Positions 5,870-13,104 of a stretch of DNA of 15,727 bases are shown here, one piece after another (within the stretch, counting starts at the first letter, position 1; the number at the start of each line of letters is the position of its first letter). The notes beneath the pieces are model-generated. The model was not told where the DNA came from. It ran no database searches and saw nothing but the letters and a program-made list of their open reading frames with translations. The stretch comes from an uncultured delta proteobacterium (GTDB lineage: Bacteria > Desulfobacterota > WTBG01 > CAIYCZ01): positions 1 to 15,727 of the forward strand of contig CAIYCZ010000009.1 of assembly GCA_903924805.1 (NCBI GenBank). The letters run 5' to 3'. Position numbers and translations under genes: made by a program.

Positions 5870-7012
5870 ATGGATAAAACAGTTCTGCTCACCGGTGCAA
5901 ATGGTTTCTTGGGGAGCCATCTGGTACCTGAATTAGTGAAAAATAATTTCAGGGTTCTATGTCTGCTGCGATCCCAGAAAGGGCTTTCAGCCCATGACCG
6001 GCTTCGCAAAGCCCTTGAGTCCGTGTGTCACGGGGGTGAGGATCTATCTGAAATCATGTCCTGTGTTGATGCGGTGGAAGGCAGCATTGAGCGTGAAGAC
6101 TTCGGTCTTGATGAAAGAAAACTCGATGCCCTCGCACAACAAGTGGATCATGTTCTGCATTGTGCTGCAATGACAACGTTTTTACCGCATCTTTCCAAAG
6201 AGCAGTGGAAAGCCAATGTGCAGGGAACAGACCATATTGCCCGCTTTGTACTCCGGTGCAGCCCGCGTGACGGGCTTCACTATGTCAGTACCGCCTATGT
6301 GGCTGGTGACCGGAAAGACCTGGTGTATGAAGACGAGCTTGACAAGGGCCAGGGTTTTTTGAGCGGATACGAAAAGAGCAAGTTTCATGCTGAGAAATTA
6401 CTGCGCCAGTACCAGAAGGAGCATAATCTTAAAATAACCACCTACCGGCCCGGTATCATCGTTGGTGATTCAGAGTCAGGCAGGACGGTGCTGTTTAACG
6501 GTGTGTATCTGTTTGTGCGGTTTTTCCAGGTGGCAAAGCAGTCTGTGGACGATACCCGTCAGGGAAAAGTCGTCATACCGGTCCGCTGTCTGGGCAATCC
6601 CGAAGTTACCAAAAATTTTGTTCATATTAACTACGTGGTTAACACGATTGCCAGGCTTTTTATGCTGCCCAAAGCACATGGCGCAACCTATCACATTACC
6701 CACGACAATCCCCCAAAGCTCGGGGAACTCGGCGATGTCATGCAGGAGGTGCTGAATATGGAGGGGATGGAGTTTGTGGAGGAAGAGGCTTTTCGTGAGA
6801 GTCCTGCAACAGAGCTTGAAACTATATTAATGGAGCAAATCGGGGTGTATGCTCCCTATCTTCGCAGCGAGCCTTCTTTTGATAAGGGAAACATTAAAAA
6901 AGTGCTCAGCGAAGATGCCATCCCGCAATGCCCGCCCATGGACCACCAGGCGCTGGAAAAGCTCTTTTGCTATGCTATTGAATCAAACTGGGGGCGCAAG
7001 CGCAGTACCTGA
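5870..7012 (+). CDS. Stand-alone thioester-reductase-like NAD(P)-binding protein (NAD_binding_4 type)
   Basis: This 380-residue extended SDR resembles the terminal thioester reductase (TE-R) domains of NRPS/PKS and carboxylate reductases and the fatty acyl-CoA reductases. They reduce an acyl thioester to aldehyde or alcohol with NAD(P)H. Seen: nucleotide loop LLTGANGFLGSH (Gly9, Gly12, Gly15), VDHVLHCAA (residues 93-101), the catalytic-region strand HYVSTAYVAG, Tyr167-x3-Lys171 (GYEKSK), and YRPGIIVGDS. These match the family order. No A or PCP domain is fused, so the substrate would be delivered by the free ACP. The ATG is preceded by AGGGG at 5858-5862. Together with the KS pair and ACP this suggests reductive release of the chain. 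The family also includes members with other substrates, so the exact reaction is inferred. It converges with the next gene, leaving 16 bases. Confidence 0.82.
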   Translation: MDKTVLLTGANGFLGSHLVPELVKNNFRVLCLLRSQKGLSAHDRLRKALESVCHGGEDLSEIMSCVDAVEGSIEREDFGLDERKLDALAQQVDHVLHCAAMTTFLPHLSKEQWKANVQGTDHIARFVLRCSPRDGLHYVSTAYVAGDRKDLVYEDELDKGQGFLSGYEKSKFHAEKLLRQYQKEHNLKITTYRPGIIVGDSESGRTVLFNGVYLFVRFFQVAKQSVDDTRQGKVVIPVRCLGNPEVTKNFVHINYVVNTIARLFMLPKAHGATYHITHDNPPKLGELGDVMQEVLNMEGMEFVEEEAFRESPATELETILMEQIGVYAPYLRSEPSFDKGNIKKVLSEDAIPQCPPMDHQALEKLFCYAIESNWGRKRST

Positions 7013-7028
7013 CGTGGTGCGTGATCCC

Positions 7029-8000
7029 TTATATCTCATCCCCGGGCTTCCATTCATAAATTTTTGCCGGGTTTTCAATATAGCTCTTTAAATAATTAAT
7101 CCCCGGAAACCCCTCCCCGGCATCAAATGCCCGGTGATCCATGGTGACAAAGAACGTTATAACATGCCGTGGCACAATCTGGCCATTGACGACCCGTGGC
7201 TCAAGCCTTAAATCGCTCAATCCCATCATGAGAATTTCCGGCGGGATGATTACCGTAACGGTCTGATTTCCCGAAACCATCATCCCATTGTTTGCGAGCG
7301 TGCAGGTTGCACCCAGGAACTCTGATACCTGGAGCCTCTGCTCTTCAGGCACATCCTGAAACTCAGGGTCTGGTTTCGGGCGATTCCAGAGAAGCGCCCG
7401 GAGCACAATCCACATAACTGAGAGCTCCTTGAAATTAAGTTGCTTCACCATGGTCTTGAAGTAGGCAAATGCAATCCTCCGATAAAGCTCGTTTGCATCC
7501 GTCCGTCTGGCGCGCCGGGTCAAATCCTTCATCTCGCTTGCCACCGTTACAATATCTTTAAGATGCGCATTGCGCACAACAGGCTTGATAACACCAAACT
7601 TCGTATTGACGGTATAGCTTATATTAATATCCTCAGAAATATACAGGGTACCGCCATTGCGCCAGCGTCGATAATCAAGAAAAGCATTTACGCCCGGGAC
7701 GTAATAGAGGCTATGAGCAATTGCCTTGAGAAAGAAGGTTGAGTAGTTCCTTCTTAATGCTCGCCGCAGACGAAAATGCTCCGGGGTTTCTCCTTCTTCA
7801 GGCTTCAGTTTTGGTTCGCTTGTCTTTGCATATTCGATAAGCGGAGTTATGTCGAAGTGCGTGATCATGGCTGCGTGTGGAATGTTCCGCGCTGACTGTG
7901 AGAGCGCGTAGGCAACACTCTGCCGCAGAAAATTCAAGGGTTTAACCTCTTTTATCTTCACATGCTCACGAATGTAGGCGATTTTATAATCCTGAAACAT
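7029..8000 (-). CDS. Second CAT-fold acyltransferase (E2 catalytic-domain-like)
   Basis: This 323-residue protein shares the E2/CAT fold with the protein at 4849-5676 but is longer and divergent. Landmarks: NIPHAAMITHFDITPL (residues 39-54, where E2 proteins have 'IPHFTLTxEVD'), FFLKAIAHSLYYVPGVNAFLDY, NISYTVNTKFGVIKPVV, and the catalytic TMDHRAFDAGEG with His289 and Asp293. The usual DHRxxDG glycine is Ala here, with an extra 'GEG'. Residues 190-230 form a hydrophobic/basic insert (MWIVLRALLWNRPKP) that may associate with membrane. No lipoyl domain is present. It has its own predicted promoter and operator upstream and ends 16 bases from the thioester reductase stop on the opposite strand. 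Probably an acyl transfer enzyme in the same pathway, with a different acceptor from its paralogue. Confidence 0.8.
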   Translation of the reverse strand: MFQDYKIAYIREHVKIKEVKPLNFLRQSVAYALSQSARNIPHAAMITHFDITPLIEYAKTSEPKLKPEEGETPEHFRLRRALRRNYSTFFLKAIAHSLYYVPGVNAFLDYRRWRNGGTLYISEDINISYTVNTKFGVIKPVVRNAHLKDIVTVASEMKDLTRRARRTDANELYRRIAFAYFKTMVKQLNFKELSVMWIVLRALLWNRPKPDPEFQDVPEEQRLQVSEFLGATCTLANNGMMVSGNQTVTVIIPPEILMMGLSDLRLEPRVVNGQIVPRHVITFFVTMDHRAFDAGEGFPGINYLKSYIENPAKIYEWKPGDEI

Positions 8001-8091
8001 AGCTGTGTACCGGCATTTGCGTGGGTGTACGGCTTCTGACTTTCACAAGACGCGGCTTGCGAGGTATAGAGCCAGTTGCCCTTTTCTTTAA

Positions 8092-8110
8092 TCGGTTATT
8101 TAATAACCGA
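8092..8110. promoter_or_regulatory. Perfect 19-base palindrome over the -10 of the acyltransferase promoter
   Basis: TCGGTTATT-T-AATAACCGA is a perfect 9+1+9 inverted repeat. It covers the predicted -10 element of the minus-strand promoter at 8100-8129. Neither strand has a T-run after it, so it is not an intrinsic terminator. A dimeric repressor bound here would block RNA polymerase. No candidate regulator is encoded in the window. Confidence 0.55.
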
Positions 8111-8129
8111 AGGGATGCAGGGCTGTCAA
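8100..8129 (-). promoter_or_regulatory. Sigma-70-type promoter for the second CAT-fold acyltransferase
   Basis: Read on the minus strand: a perfect -35 TTGACA (plus positions 8124-8129), an 18-base spacer, then TATTAA (8100-8105) as -10, four of six to consensus. The start point would lie near 8093, leaving a leader of about 90 bases before the ATG at 8000. It sits in the 192-base gap after the phosphohydrolase gene, so the acyltransferase can be expressed apart from the glycosyltransferase block. Confidence 0.5.
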
Positions 8130-8192
8130 CAAAAATTATCACTTTCAGGAAGCCCCTCCGCTGGCTGAAATATGGAGCAGAACAAACCTTCT

Positions 8193-9893
8193 CTACAGGT
8201 ATCCCAGCCCTTTCAGCTTTTCTATAACATCCTTCTGATCCTCTTCCGTCAGTATGTCCGCTGTCTCCCGGATCTCGCCTGCTTCTCTGTATTCTATGGA
8301 ATGTGCTGCCGCAAATTCCTCCCGGATAATCTCGGTCAGCACCTTTCCCTCCATATCCCGGGGAATTTTCTGCCCCATCAGATACAGCACGGTTGGGGCA
8401 ATATCCATCAGGTGCGCTCCTGCGACCTTTGTGCCTTTTCGTATGGACGGCCCCTGGGCCACGAGCACGCCGTTCATCGTATGATTTCCCGGCAGTGCTG
8501 CTGCCTCAAAAATAACCTTGTTTGACCCAAATCCCATAAAACTGTATGCCAGATACTTGTTCTCCAGCGGCAAATAGGTTATGTCCGGGCAGTATTGTGC
8601 ATAGGGCCCGCGGAAAGCTTCTTCCCGCAAAACGATATCCCCGCCAACCAGCTCCCCTGTAGCGGGATTTCGCAGGTTCCGCAGCGCCTCGACAATGCGC
8701 CGGCAGACATCCTGTGCTTGTTCCTCGCTCTCCACGCATCCTTCCGGGAACACCCCCTTCTTATTAATATAAATGCTTGAGCTGTAGGTGGCAAACGCTG
8801 TTGTCCGCTGCCAGTCAATATCATGCACCCCCAGCAGAAAATTGATGCTCCTGCTGGACAGTGTGCGGATAAAGCGCTCGGGATTGGTGTTGTAGAACCT
8901 CCAGAGATACTTGAGGAACAGCTTTTTAACAAATACCCTGAGTATGAGTTCGGGGGTGATGCCCTTTTTCCACAAAAAATATCTCAGCTTTGAAAGGAAG
9001 CGGTTTTTTAGCTTAATAAAACCGTTCTCCAGCAGCCAGGTGTTTATATCTATCATCCAGTGGGTGGGGCCAAATCCGTGGTCAGATACAATAAAAACCG
9101 TGCTGTCTTTTCCCACCAGGTCTATCAGGCGCGCTATGTTCCGGTCAACCCGCTTATAGTAGTCTATGATTTCTCCATAAAATTTATTCTTTTTATCCGG
9201 CTTGAATTGAATATGGCTCTCATCAAAAAAGTTCCACAGCTCATGCTGTATCCGGTCGGTGCCCCATATATGCAGCATCAGCAGGTCGCTCTGATAGCGC
9301 TCGTGGAGATAGCAGGCAACATTGAATTTATACTCCATGCTGTCTCTGAGCTCCTTAAGAAACGCGGTGGTATTTGCATCTGACAGGTTAGGGCAGAAAA
9401 GCGGCATCCGGAAATACAGGGGATATGCTCCGAATTTCTGCTCTATTTCATCTACCAGCTCCACCGGATAGATGAAATCGCGCTTCCCTGCCGGCGTTAA
9501 AAAATCTGATATCATAACCCCATTTACCGGTACCGGCGGATAGGTTACCGGCACATTAAGCACGACAACCCGCTTACCTGCTTCGCTCAAATATTCCCAG
9601 AACGCCGTGCCCCGCCTGAGCCGGGCATTAACGGGAATGTCTTTCCCCGTGTGTTCATCCCGTATCAGGAAGTCATAAATCCGGTGCCTGCCGGGATTTA
9701 CCCCGGTCATGAAGCTTGACCAGGCAGGTCCTGTTATGGGCGGTACAACGGTGCGCAGGTTTCCACTTGCCCCGTTCTCCACCAGTGACTTGATAGCAGG
9801 CAAATACCCCTGTTCCATCCAGGGCTTGAGCAGGGTAAAGGTTGCTCCGTCAAGCCCGATAATGAGTACTTTGCCGGTGCTGTTTTTCTCCAC
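8193..9893 (-). CDS. Alkaline-phosphatase-superfamily phosphohydrolase/phosphomutase (COG3379-like, type I phosphodiesterase family)
   Basis: This 566-residue two-metal enzyme of the alkaline phosphatase superfamily hydrolyses phosphoester or phosphodiester bonds. Metal-site motifs appear in family order: GLDGAT with Asp15; PPITGPAWSSFMTG with the probable nucleophile Thr54; GTDRIQHE with Asp213 and His217; SDHGFGP with Asp271 and His272; and a late PGNHTMNG histidine. There is no signal peptide, so it should act in the cytoplasm. The start is a GTG at 9893, preceded by a consensus Shine-Dalgarno AAGGAGGT directly after the glycosyltransferase stop, so the two genes (19 bases apart) are surely co-transcribed. 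Members of this group often sit in glycan and lipid loci; here it might act on a phosphorylated glycolipid or sugar intermediate. Substrate unknown. Confidence 0.85.
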   Translation of the reverse strand: MEKNSTGKVLIIGLDGATFTLLKPWMEQGYLPAIKSLVENGASGNLRTVVPPITGPAWSSFMTGVNPGRHRIYDFLIRDEHTGKDIPVNARLRRGTAFWEYLSEAGKRVVVLNVPVTYPPVPVNGVMISDFLTPAGKRDFIYPVELVDEIEQKFGAYPLYFRMPLFCPNLSDANTTAFLKELRDSMEYKFNVACYLHERYQSDLLMLHIWGTDRIQHELWNFFDESHIQFKPDKKNKFYGEIIDYYKRVDRNIARLIDLVGKDSTVFIVSDHGFGPTHWMIDINTWLLENGFIKLKNRFLSKLRYFLWKKGITPELILRVFVKKLFLKYLWRFYNTNPERFIRTLSSRSINFLLGVHDIDWQRTTAFATYSSSIYINKKGVFPEGCVESEEQAQDVCRRIVEALRNLRNPATGELVGGDIVLREEAFRGPYAQYCPDITYLPLENKYLAYSFMGFGSNKVIFEAAALPGNHTMNGVLVAQGPSIRKGTKVAGAHLMDIAPTVLYLMGQKIPRDMEGKVLTEIIREEFAAAHSIEYREAGEIRETADILTEEDQKDVIEKLKGLGYL

Positions 9894-9904
9894 GCTGTTT
9901 CAAT

Positions 9905-9912
9905 ACCTCCTT
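9905..9912 (-). promoter_or_regulatory. Consensus Shine-Dalgarno deciding a GTG start
   Basis: On the minus strand AAGGAGGT lies immediately after the TAG of the upstream glycosyltransferase gene and 11 bases before the GTG at 9893. It is the best ribosome-binding site in the window and fixes the phosphohydrolase start at a non-ATG codon. Confidence 0.7.
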
Positions 9913-11217
9913 CTATGTTCCTGTCCTGCGATAGATGGGCCTCTTCTGTGCCGCAAGCTGTTCAAGTAAGTCTGCGCCGGTGTGTCCTGCATTGGTATTG
10001 AGAAATATTTGCTGCAGCCGTTTGGTATTGCGCTGAATGGCGGTGTCGTTCAGTACCGTGCGCAGGCAGGTGCGCAGGCGCCCCGGGGTAAGCCGGGAAT
10101 AGGGAATCCTCAGCGCAACACCGGCAACCTCGCACCTGCGGGCAACCTCCGGAAGATCCTGGGAGATGGGGACTACTACTGCCGGAATGCCATGATAGAT
10201 ACAGTCCTGGGCAATACCCTGCCCGCCGTGGTGAATAACAGCAGTGGCACGGGGTAACATTTTTGCATGAGGGATAAAGCGCTCAATTCTAAAATTTGCC
10301 GGCGCAGTTTTTCTGAGTGCTACAATATCCACAACCGGTCCAACGCTCATCACCACCTGATAGGGCTCTTCCTGCAGCGCATCCATGACAATCTGAAAAA
10401 ATTTGAGCGAGCGGAACACCTGAAAGGTGCCCAGGGTCACATAAATAATCGGTCTGTCCAAGGGTAAGGCATCTATCCATTCATATGAACTTTCAGCATC
10501 AATGCTTTTGCCCCACGGGGATGGGCCGATTAAATGCGCCTGGGGAGGCCAGTCTGACCTTTTATACTCAAAGCCCTCACAGGTAAAAATCAGCAGCAGA
10601 TACGGTGACAGGGTACTGGTGATGACCCCCGTGTGCAGCGCAGGCAGCCCCAGCGATGACCGGATGCGATTAAAATCTCTGTCGAAAAAATAAAAAAACA
10701 GCTTCTGTCCATCGCGTATCAGCCGGTACGCCAGGTTAACAAAACCATTCGTGGAAGGCGGCAGCCCCCAGTGGGTAAAGGGCGGTCCATCCCGTGTTGG
10801 GATCATGCCTGGCAGCGATGAGCAGGTGGCCCAGGGAAGCTTGGAGAGATCTGCCATCACGCCGCCGGCAAGGGTAATAGAGTCCACAACCAGCACATCA
10901 GGCTGATACTGCTGCAGCACTGCCTGCAGTGCCTCAATGGTCTGCGGCGTTGATTCCATGATCAGCTTGAAAAAATAATACTCGCCTATCAGCCCCCGGT
11001 ATTTAAAAACTTTTTTCGCCGTTTCATTAAGCTCGGTCTTTACGCCCGGCGGCCCTGCAGGGAAAAAGTGAACTCCCTCTTTCTCGATGGGATACCGCAT
11101 GTCCGTGCCGGTTGCATAGCCAACCGTATGCCCTCTTTTTTTAAGCTCTGCGGCTACGGCCAGGGTGGGATTGATATGGCCTAATGCCGGCACCACGATA
11201 AAGAGAAACTTTGCCAT
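9913..11217 (-). CDS. MGT/UGT-type glycosyltransferase (GT1 family), copy A
   Basis: This 434-residue GT-B enzyme of the macrolide/sterol glycosyltransferase type moves a sugar from a nucleotide donor to a small, often lipophilic acceptor. Seen: FIVVPALGHINPTLAVAAELKKRGH at the N-terminus, and a donor-binding region with RATAVIHHGGQGIAQDCIYHG (family pattern HGGxGxxxEAL..G) followed by PISQDLPEVARRC. Where many relatives have 'DQ', this has Asp-Leu. The open frame extends upstream to a GTG at 11256, but ATG 11217 aligns exactly with the start of the neighbouring paralogue, so I take it as the start. It shares long identical blocks with copy B and lies between it and the phosphohydrolase. No membrane segment or signal peptide is visible, so it should be cytosolic or peripheral. 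Donor and acceptor unknown. Confidence 0.88.
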   Translation of the reverse strand: MAKFLFIVVPALGHINPTLAVAAELKKRGHTVGYATGTDMRYPIEKEGVHFFPAGPPGVKTELNETAKKVFKYRGLIGEYYFFKLIMESTPQTIEALQAVLQQYQPDVLVVDSITLAGGVMADLSKLPWATCSSLPGMIPTRDGPPFTHWGLPPSTNGFVNLAYRLIRDGQKLFFYFFDRDFNRIRSSLGLPALHTGVITSTLSPYLLLIFTCEGFEYKRSDWPPQAHLIGPSPWGKSIDAESSYEWIDALPLDRPIIYVTLGTFQVFRSLKFFQIVMDALQEEPYQVVMSVGPVVDIVALRKTAPANFRIERFIPHAKMLPRATAVIHHGGQGIAQDCIYHGIPAVVVPISQDLPEVARRCEVAGVALRIPYSRLTPGRLRTCLRTVLNDTAIQRNTKRLQQIFLNTNAGHTGADLLEQLAAQKRPIYRRTGT

Positions 11218-11347
11218 AAACGTCTGCCTGAGGAATCTTTCTTCAACAGCGGACACATTCCGTGCTGTTTATGTGCCCAAGTGCTTCGAGTCGCACATAC
11301 GGTGACATATACAATCCATAGAAACGCTTTCCAATGCTCCCTCAGCA

Positions 11348-11400
11348 CTAAGTCATGAGTGAGTAAATTCGTCATCGAATTTATGAATCAAAGGACTTAG
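11348..11400. repeat. Nested hairpin between the two glycosyltransferase genes
   Basis: The 203-base gap between copies B and A contains an outer inverted repeat, CTAAGTC (11348-11354) / GACTTAG (11394-11400), around an inner perfect one, TAAATTCG (11364-11371) / CGAATTTA (11376-11383), with a TCAT loop. No T-run follows on the transcribed strand. It may be an mRNA processing or stability element adjusting the ratio of the two products. The remainder of the gap shows no gene. Confidence 0.45.
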
Positions 11401-11420
11401 CCAAGTATGCAGTCCCTTCG

Positions 11421-12728
11421 CTATGTTTCTGCAGATACGGTACGATAGAGTGGTTTTTTCTCTGCTGCAAATCTTTCAAGCAAATCAGCCCCGGTAAGCC
11501 CGGCATTGGTGTTTAAAAACACCTTCTGTAAATTCTTTGTATTGCTCTTAATGGTTTCATCCTGCAGAAGTACCCTGACCGTATCCCTCAGTCGCTCAGG
11601 TGTCATTTTCGCGTAGTGAATCCTGAGGGATATGCCGGCTTCGGTGCACCGGCGGGCATTTTCATAAAGGTCCCCGGCGATGGGGATAACAACTGAAGGC
11701 AACCCGTTATATATGCAGTCCTGTGCAATCCCGTATCCGCCATGATGAATGACTGCCGTTGTGCGCGGCAATATTTTAGCATGCGGAACAAACCGCTCGA
11801 TTCTGAAATGCGTTGGCGCAGTTTTTCTGAGTGCTGTAATATCCACAACCGGTCCAACGCTCATAACCACCTGATAGGGCTCATTTTGAAGCGCCTGTAT
11901 AACTATCTGAAAGAAATTCAGAGAGCGATAGCTTTGAACAGTGCCCAGCGTTGCATATATGACGGGCTTATCCGCAGGGAGCATATCTATCCAGTCAAAA
12001 CTGCTTCCGGTGACAATATTTTTACCCCACAGGGACGGCCCGATAAGATGAGCCTGTGGTGGCCAGTCAGAGCGTTTGTATTCAAAGCCCTCACCGCTGG
12101 GAATAAGGATCAGAAACGGGGAGAGCGTGGTATTTATAATGCCATACCGTATAGGCGGTAACCCCAGCGAAGAGCGTATTTTATTAAACTCTCCGTCAAA
12201 GAAGCGGTAAAATATTTTTTGTCCACCGCGTATCCACGCATAGAATAGTTTCATAAAAATGTTTTTTGCAGGGGGCAAGCCCCAGGAGGTATAGGGAGGC
12301 GCATCACGACTTGGAATCATCCCCGGTACTGAGGACACGGTAACCCAGGGCAGTTGAAACAGCTCTGCCATCTCGCCACCGGCAAATGTCAGAGAATCCA
12401 CCACGAGCACATCCGGCTTATAATTTTCAATAGCAGATTTCAATTCATTTATAGCCACCCGGTTCTCATCCAGAAGCATCCTTAAAAGATAATAATTACT
12501 CAGCAATCCCTTTACTGTCAGGGCTTTCTTCGCGGTCTCATTCATCTGGCTGAGGCCTGCAGCCCCCGCCTGCAGAAAATCAAACCCTTCACTTTCTACA
12601 GAAACCCTTACATCACTGCCGGTAGCAAATCCTACCCGGTGACCCCTTTTTTTCAGCTCATATGCAACCGGCAGCATGGGGTTCAGATGCCCTAATGCCG
12701 GAATTACAATGAAAAGATAGGTTGCCAT
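11421..12728 (-). CDS. MGT/UGT-type glycosyltransferase (GT1 family), copy B
   Basis: This 435-residue tandem paralogue of the gene at 9913-11217 has the same architecture: FIVIPALGHLNP at residues 6-17, donor-site TTAVIHHGGYGIAQDCIYNG, then PIAGDLYENARRC. The Gln/Ser before the donor Asp differs from copy A (AGDL versus SQDL), hinting at different donor or acceptor use. C-terminal blocks such as FRIERFxPHAKxLPR and VFLNTNAGxTGADLLE are shared. The ATG at 12728 has no visible Shine-Dalgarno and an AT-rich leader, but the start is fixed by homology with copy A. It is the first gene of the minus-strand block and has a predicted promoter at 12755-12784. Duplication plus divergence suggests two sugar additions or two related acceptors. 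Confidence 0.88.
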   Translation of the reverse strand: MATYLFIVIPALGHLNPMLPVAYELKKRGHRVGFATGSDVRVSVESEGFDFLQAGAAGLSQMNETAKKALTVKGLLSNYYLLRMLLDENRVAINELKSAIENYKPDVLVVDSLTFAGGEMAELFQLPWVTVSSVPGMIPSRDAPPYTSWGLPPAKNIFMKLFYAWIRGGQKIFYRFFDGEFNKIRSSLGLPPIRYGIINTTLSPFLILIPSGEGFEYKRSDWPPQAHLIGPSLWGKNIVTGSSFDWIDMLPADKPVIYATLGTVQSYRSLNFFQIVIQALQNEPYQVVMSVGPVVDITALRKTAPTHFRIERFVPHAKILPRTTAVIHHGGYGIAQDCIYNGLPSVVIPIAGDLYENARRCTEAGISLRIHYAKMTPERLRDTVRVLLQDETIKSNTKNLQKVFLNTNAGLTGADLLERFAAEKKPLYRTVSAET

Positions 12729-12754
12729 TGTTTGTTTATATTTTTATGCTATTG

Positions 12755-12784
12755 AGTATAAATGTTCTGATGCGTGCACAGCAA
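12755..12784 (-). promoter_or_regulatory. Sigma-70-type promoter for the glycosyltransferase block
   Basis: On the minus strand TTGCTG (plus 12779-12784), an 18-base spacer and TATACT (12755-12760, five of six to consensus) form a plausible promoter. It lies about 27 bases upstream of the copy B start. The -35 match is weak. Confidence 0.4.
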
Positions 12785-12794
12785 AAATTTTGCT
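12780..12794. promoter_or_regulatory. Perfect 15-base dyad at the -35 of the glycosyltransferase promoter
   Basis: AGCAAAA-A-TTTTGCT is a perfect 7+1+7 inverted repeat overlapping the -35 of the promoter at 12755-12784. It could be an operator. Its AT-rich core makes a chance dyad possible. Confidence 0.3.
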
Positions 12795-13104
12795 TTTTAA
12801 AACAGTTTGATAGTAGCAAAATAAATTCAATAATGCAATATTTTAGGGCAGAAAACAATGGCGTATTTTGTAAAATAGGCAGATGGTAGCATTAATGGAT
12901 GAAGTGAAATTCAGGGCAACTCAGTCAACCATTGAGCAATGAGCACAGCATCTTCTGTGGACGCAGTCATGTGGCATGGAAGCGACACTATTTATAAAAC
13001 CACAAAAAAGCTTCTTATGTGACAAATAATTTTGTATTATCAAACGATGAATTGAGACATAATGGTTTTTTGTCACTATTTCCGTCCAAGAAAGAAACAA
13101 TTAC
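12795..13104. other. Divergent intergenic region upstream of the SDR
   Basis: No gene is visible. An inverted repeat GTGACAAA (13019-13026) / TTTGTCAC (13069-13076) lies just upstream of the SDR start, with 42 bases between the arms, and could be a split operator. A shorter dyad TATTTT-GT-AAAATA sits at 12864-12877. I could not find a convincing -35/-10 pair for the SDR gene. Its ribosome-binding site (AAGAAAG) is weak. Confidence 0.3.

Noticed and set aside
8092..8110. Intrinsic terminator for the phosphohydrolase gene
   Set aside because: The perfect dyad has no following T-run on either strand, lies upstream of the second acyltransferase gene and overlaps its promoter -10.
11218..11256. 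Thirteen-residue N-terminal extension of glycosyltransferase copy A from GTG 11256
   Set aside because: Copy B begins exactly at the homologous ATG, and the extension has no counterpart there.
10301..11882. Recombination repeat or CRISPR-like array
   Set aside because: The only repeated sequence is homologous coding sequence of two paralogues; there are no regularly spaced short repeats in the window.
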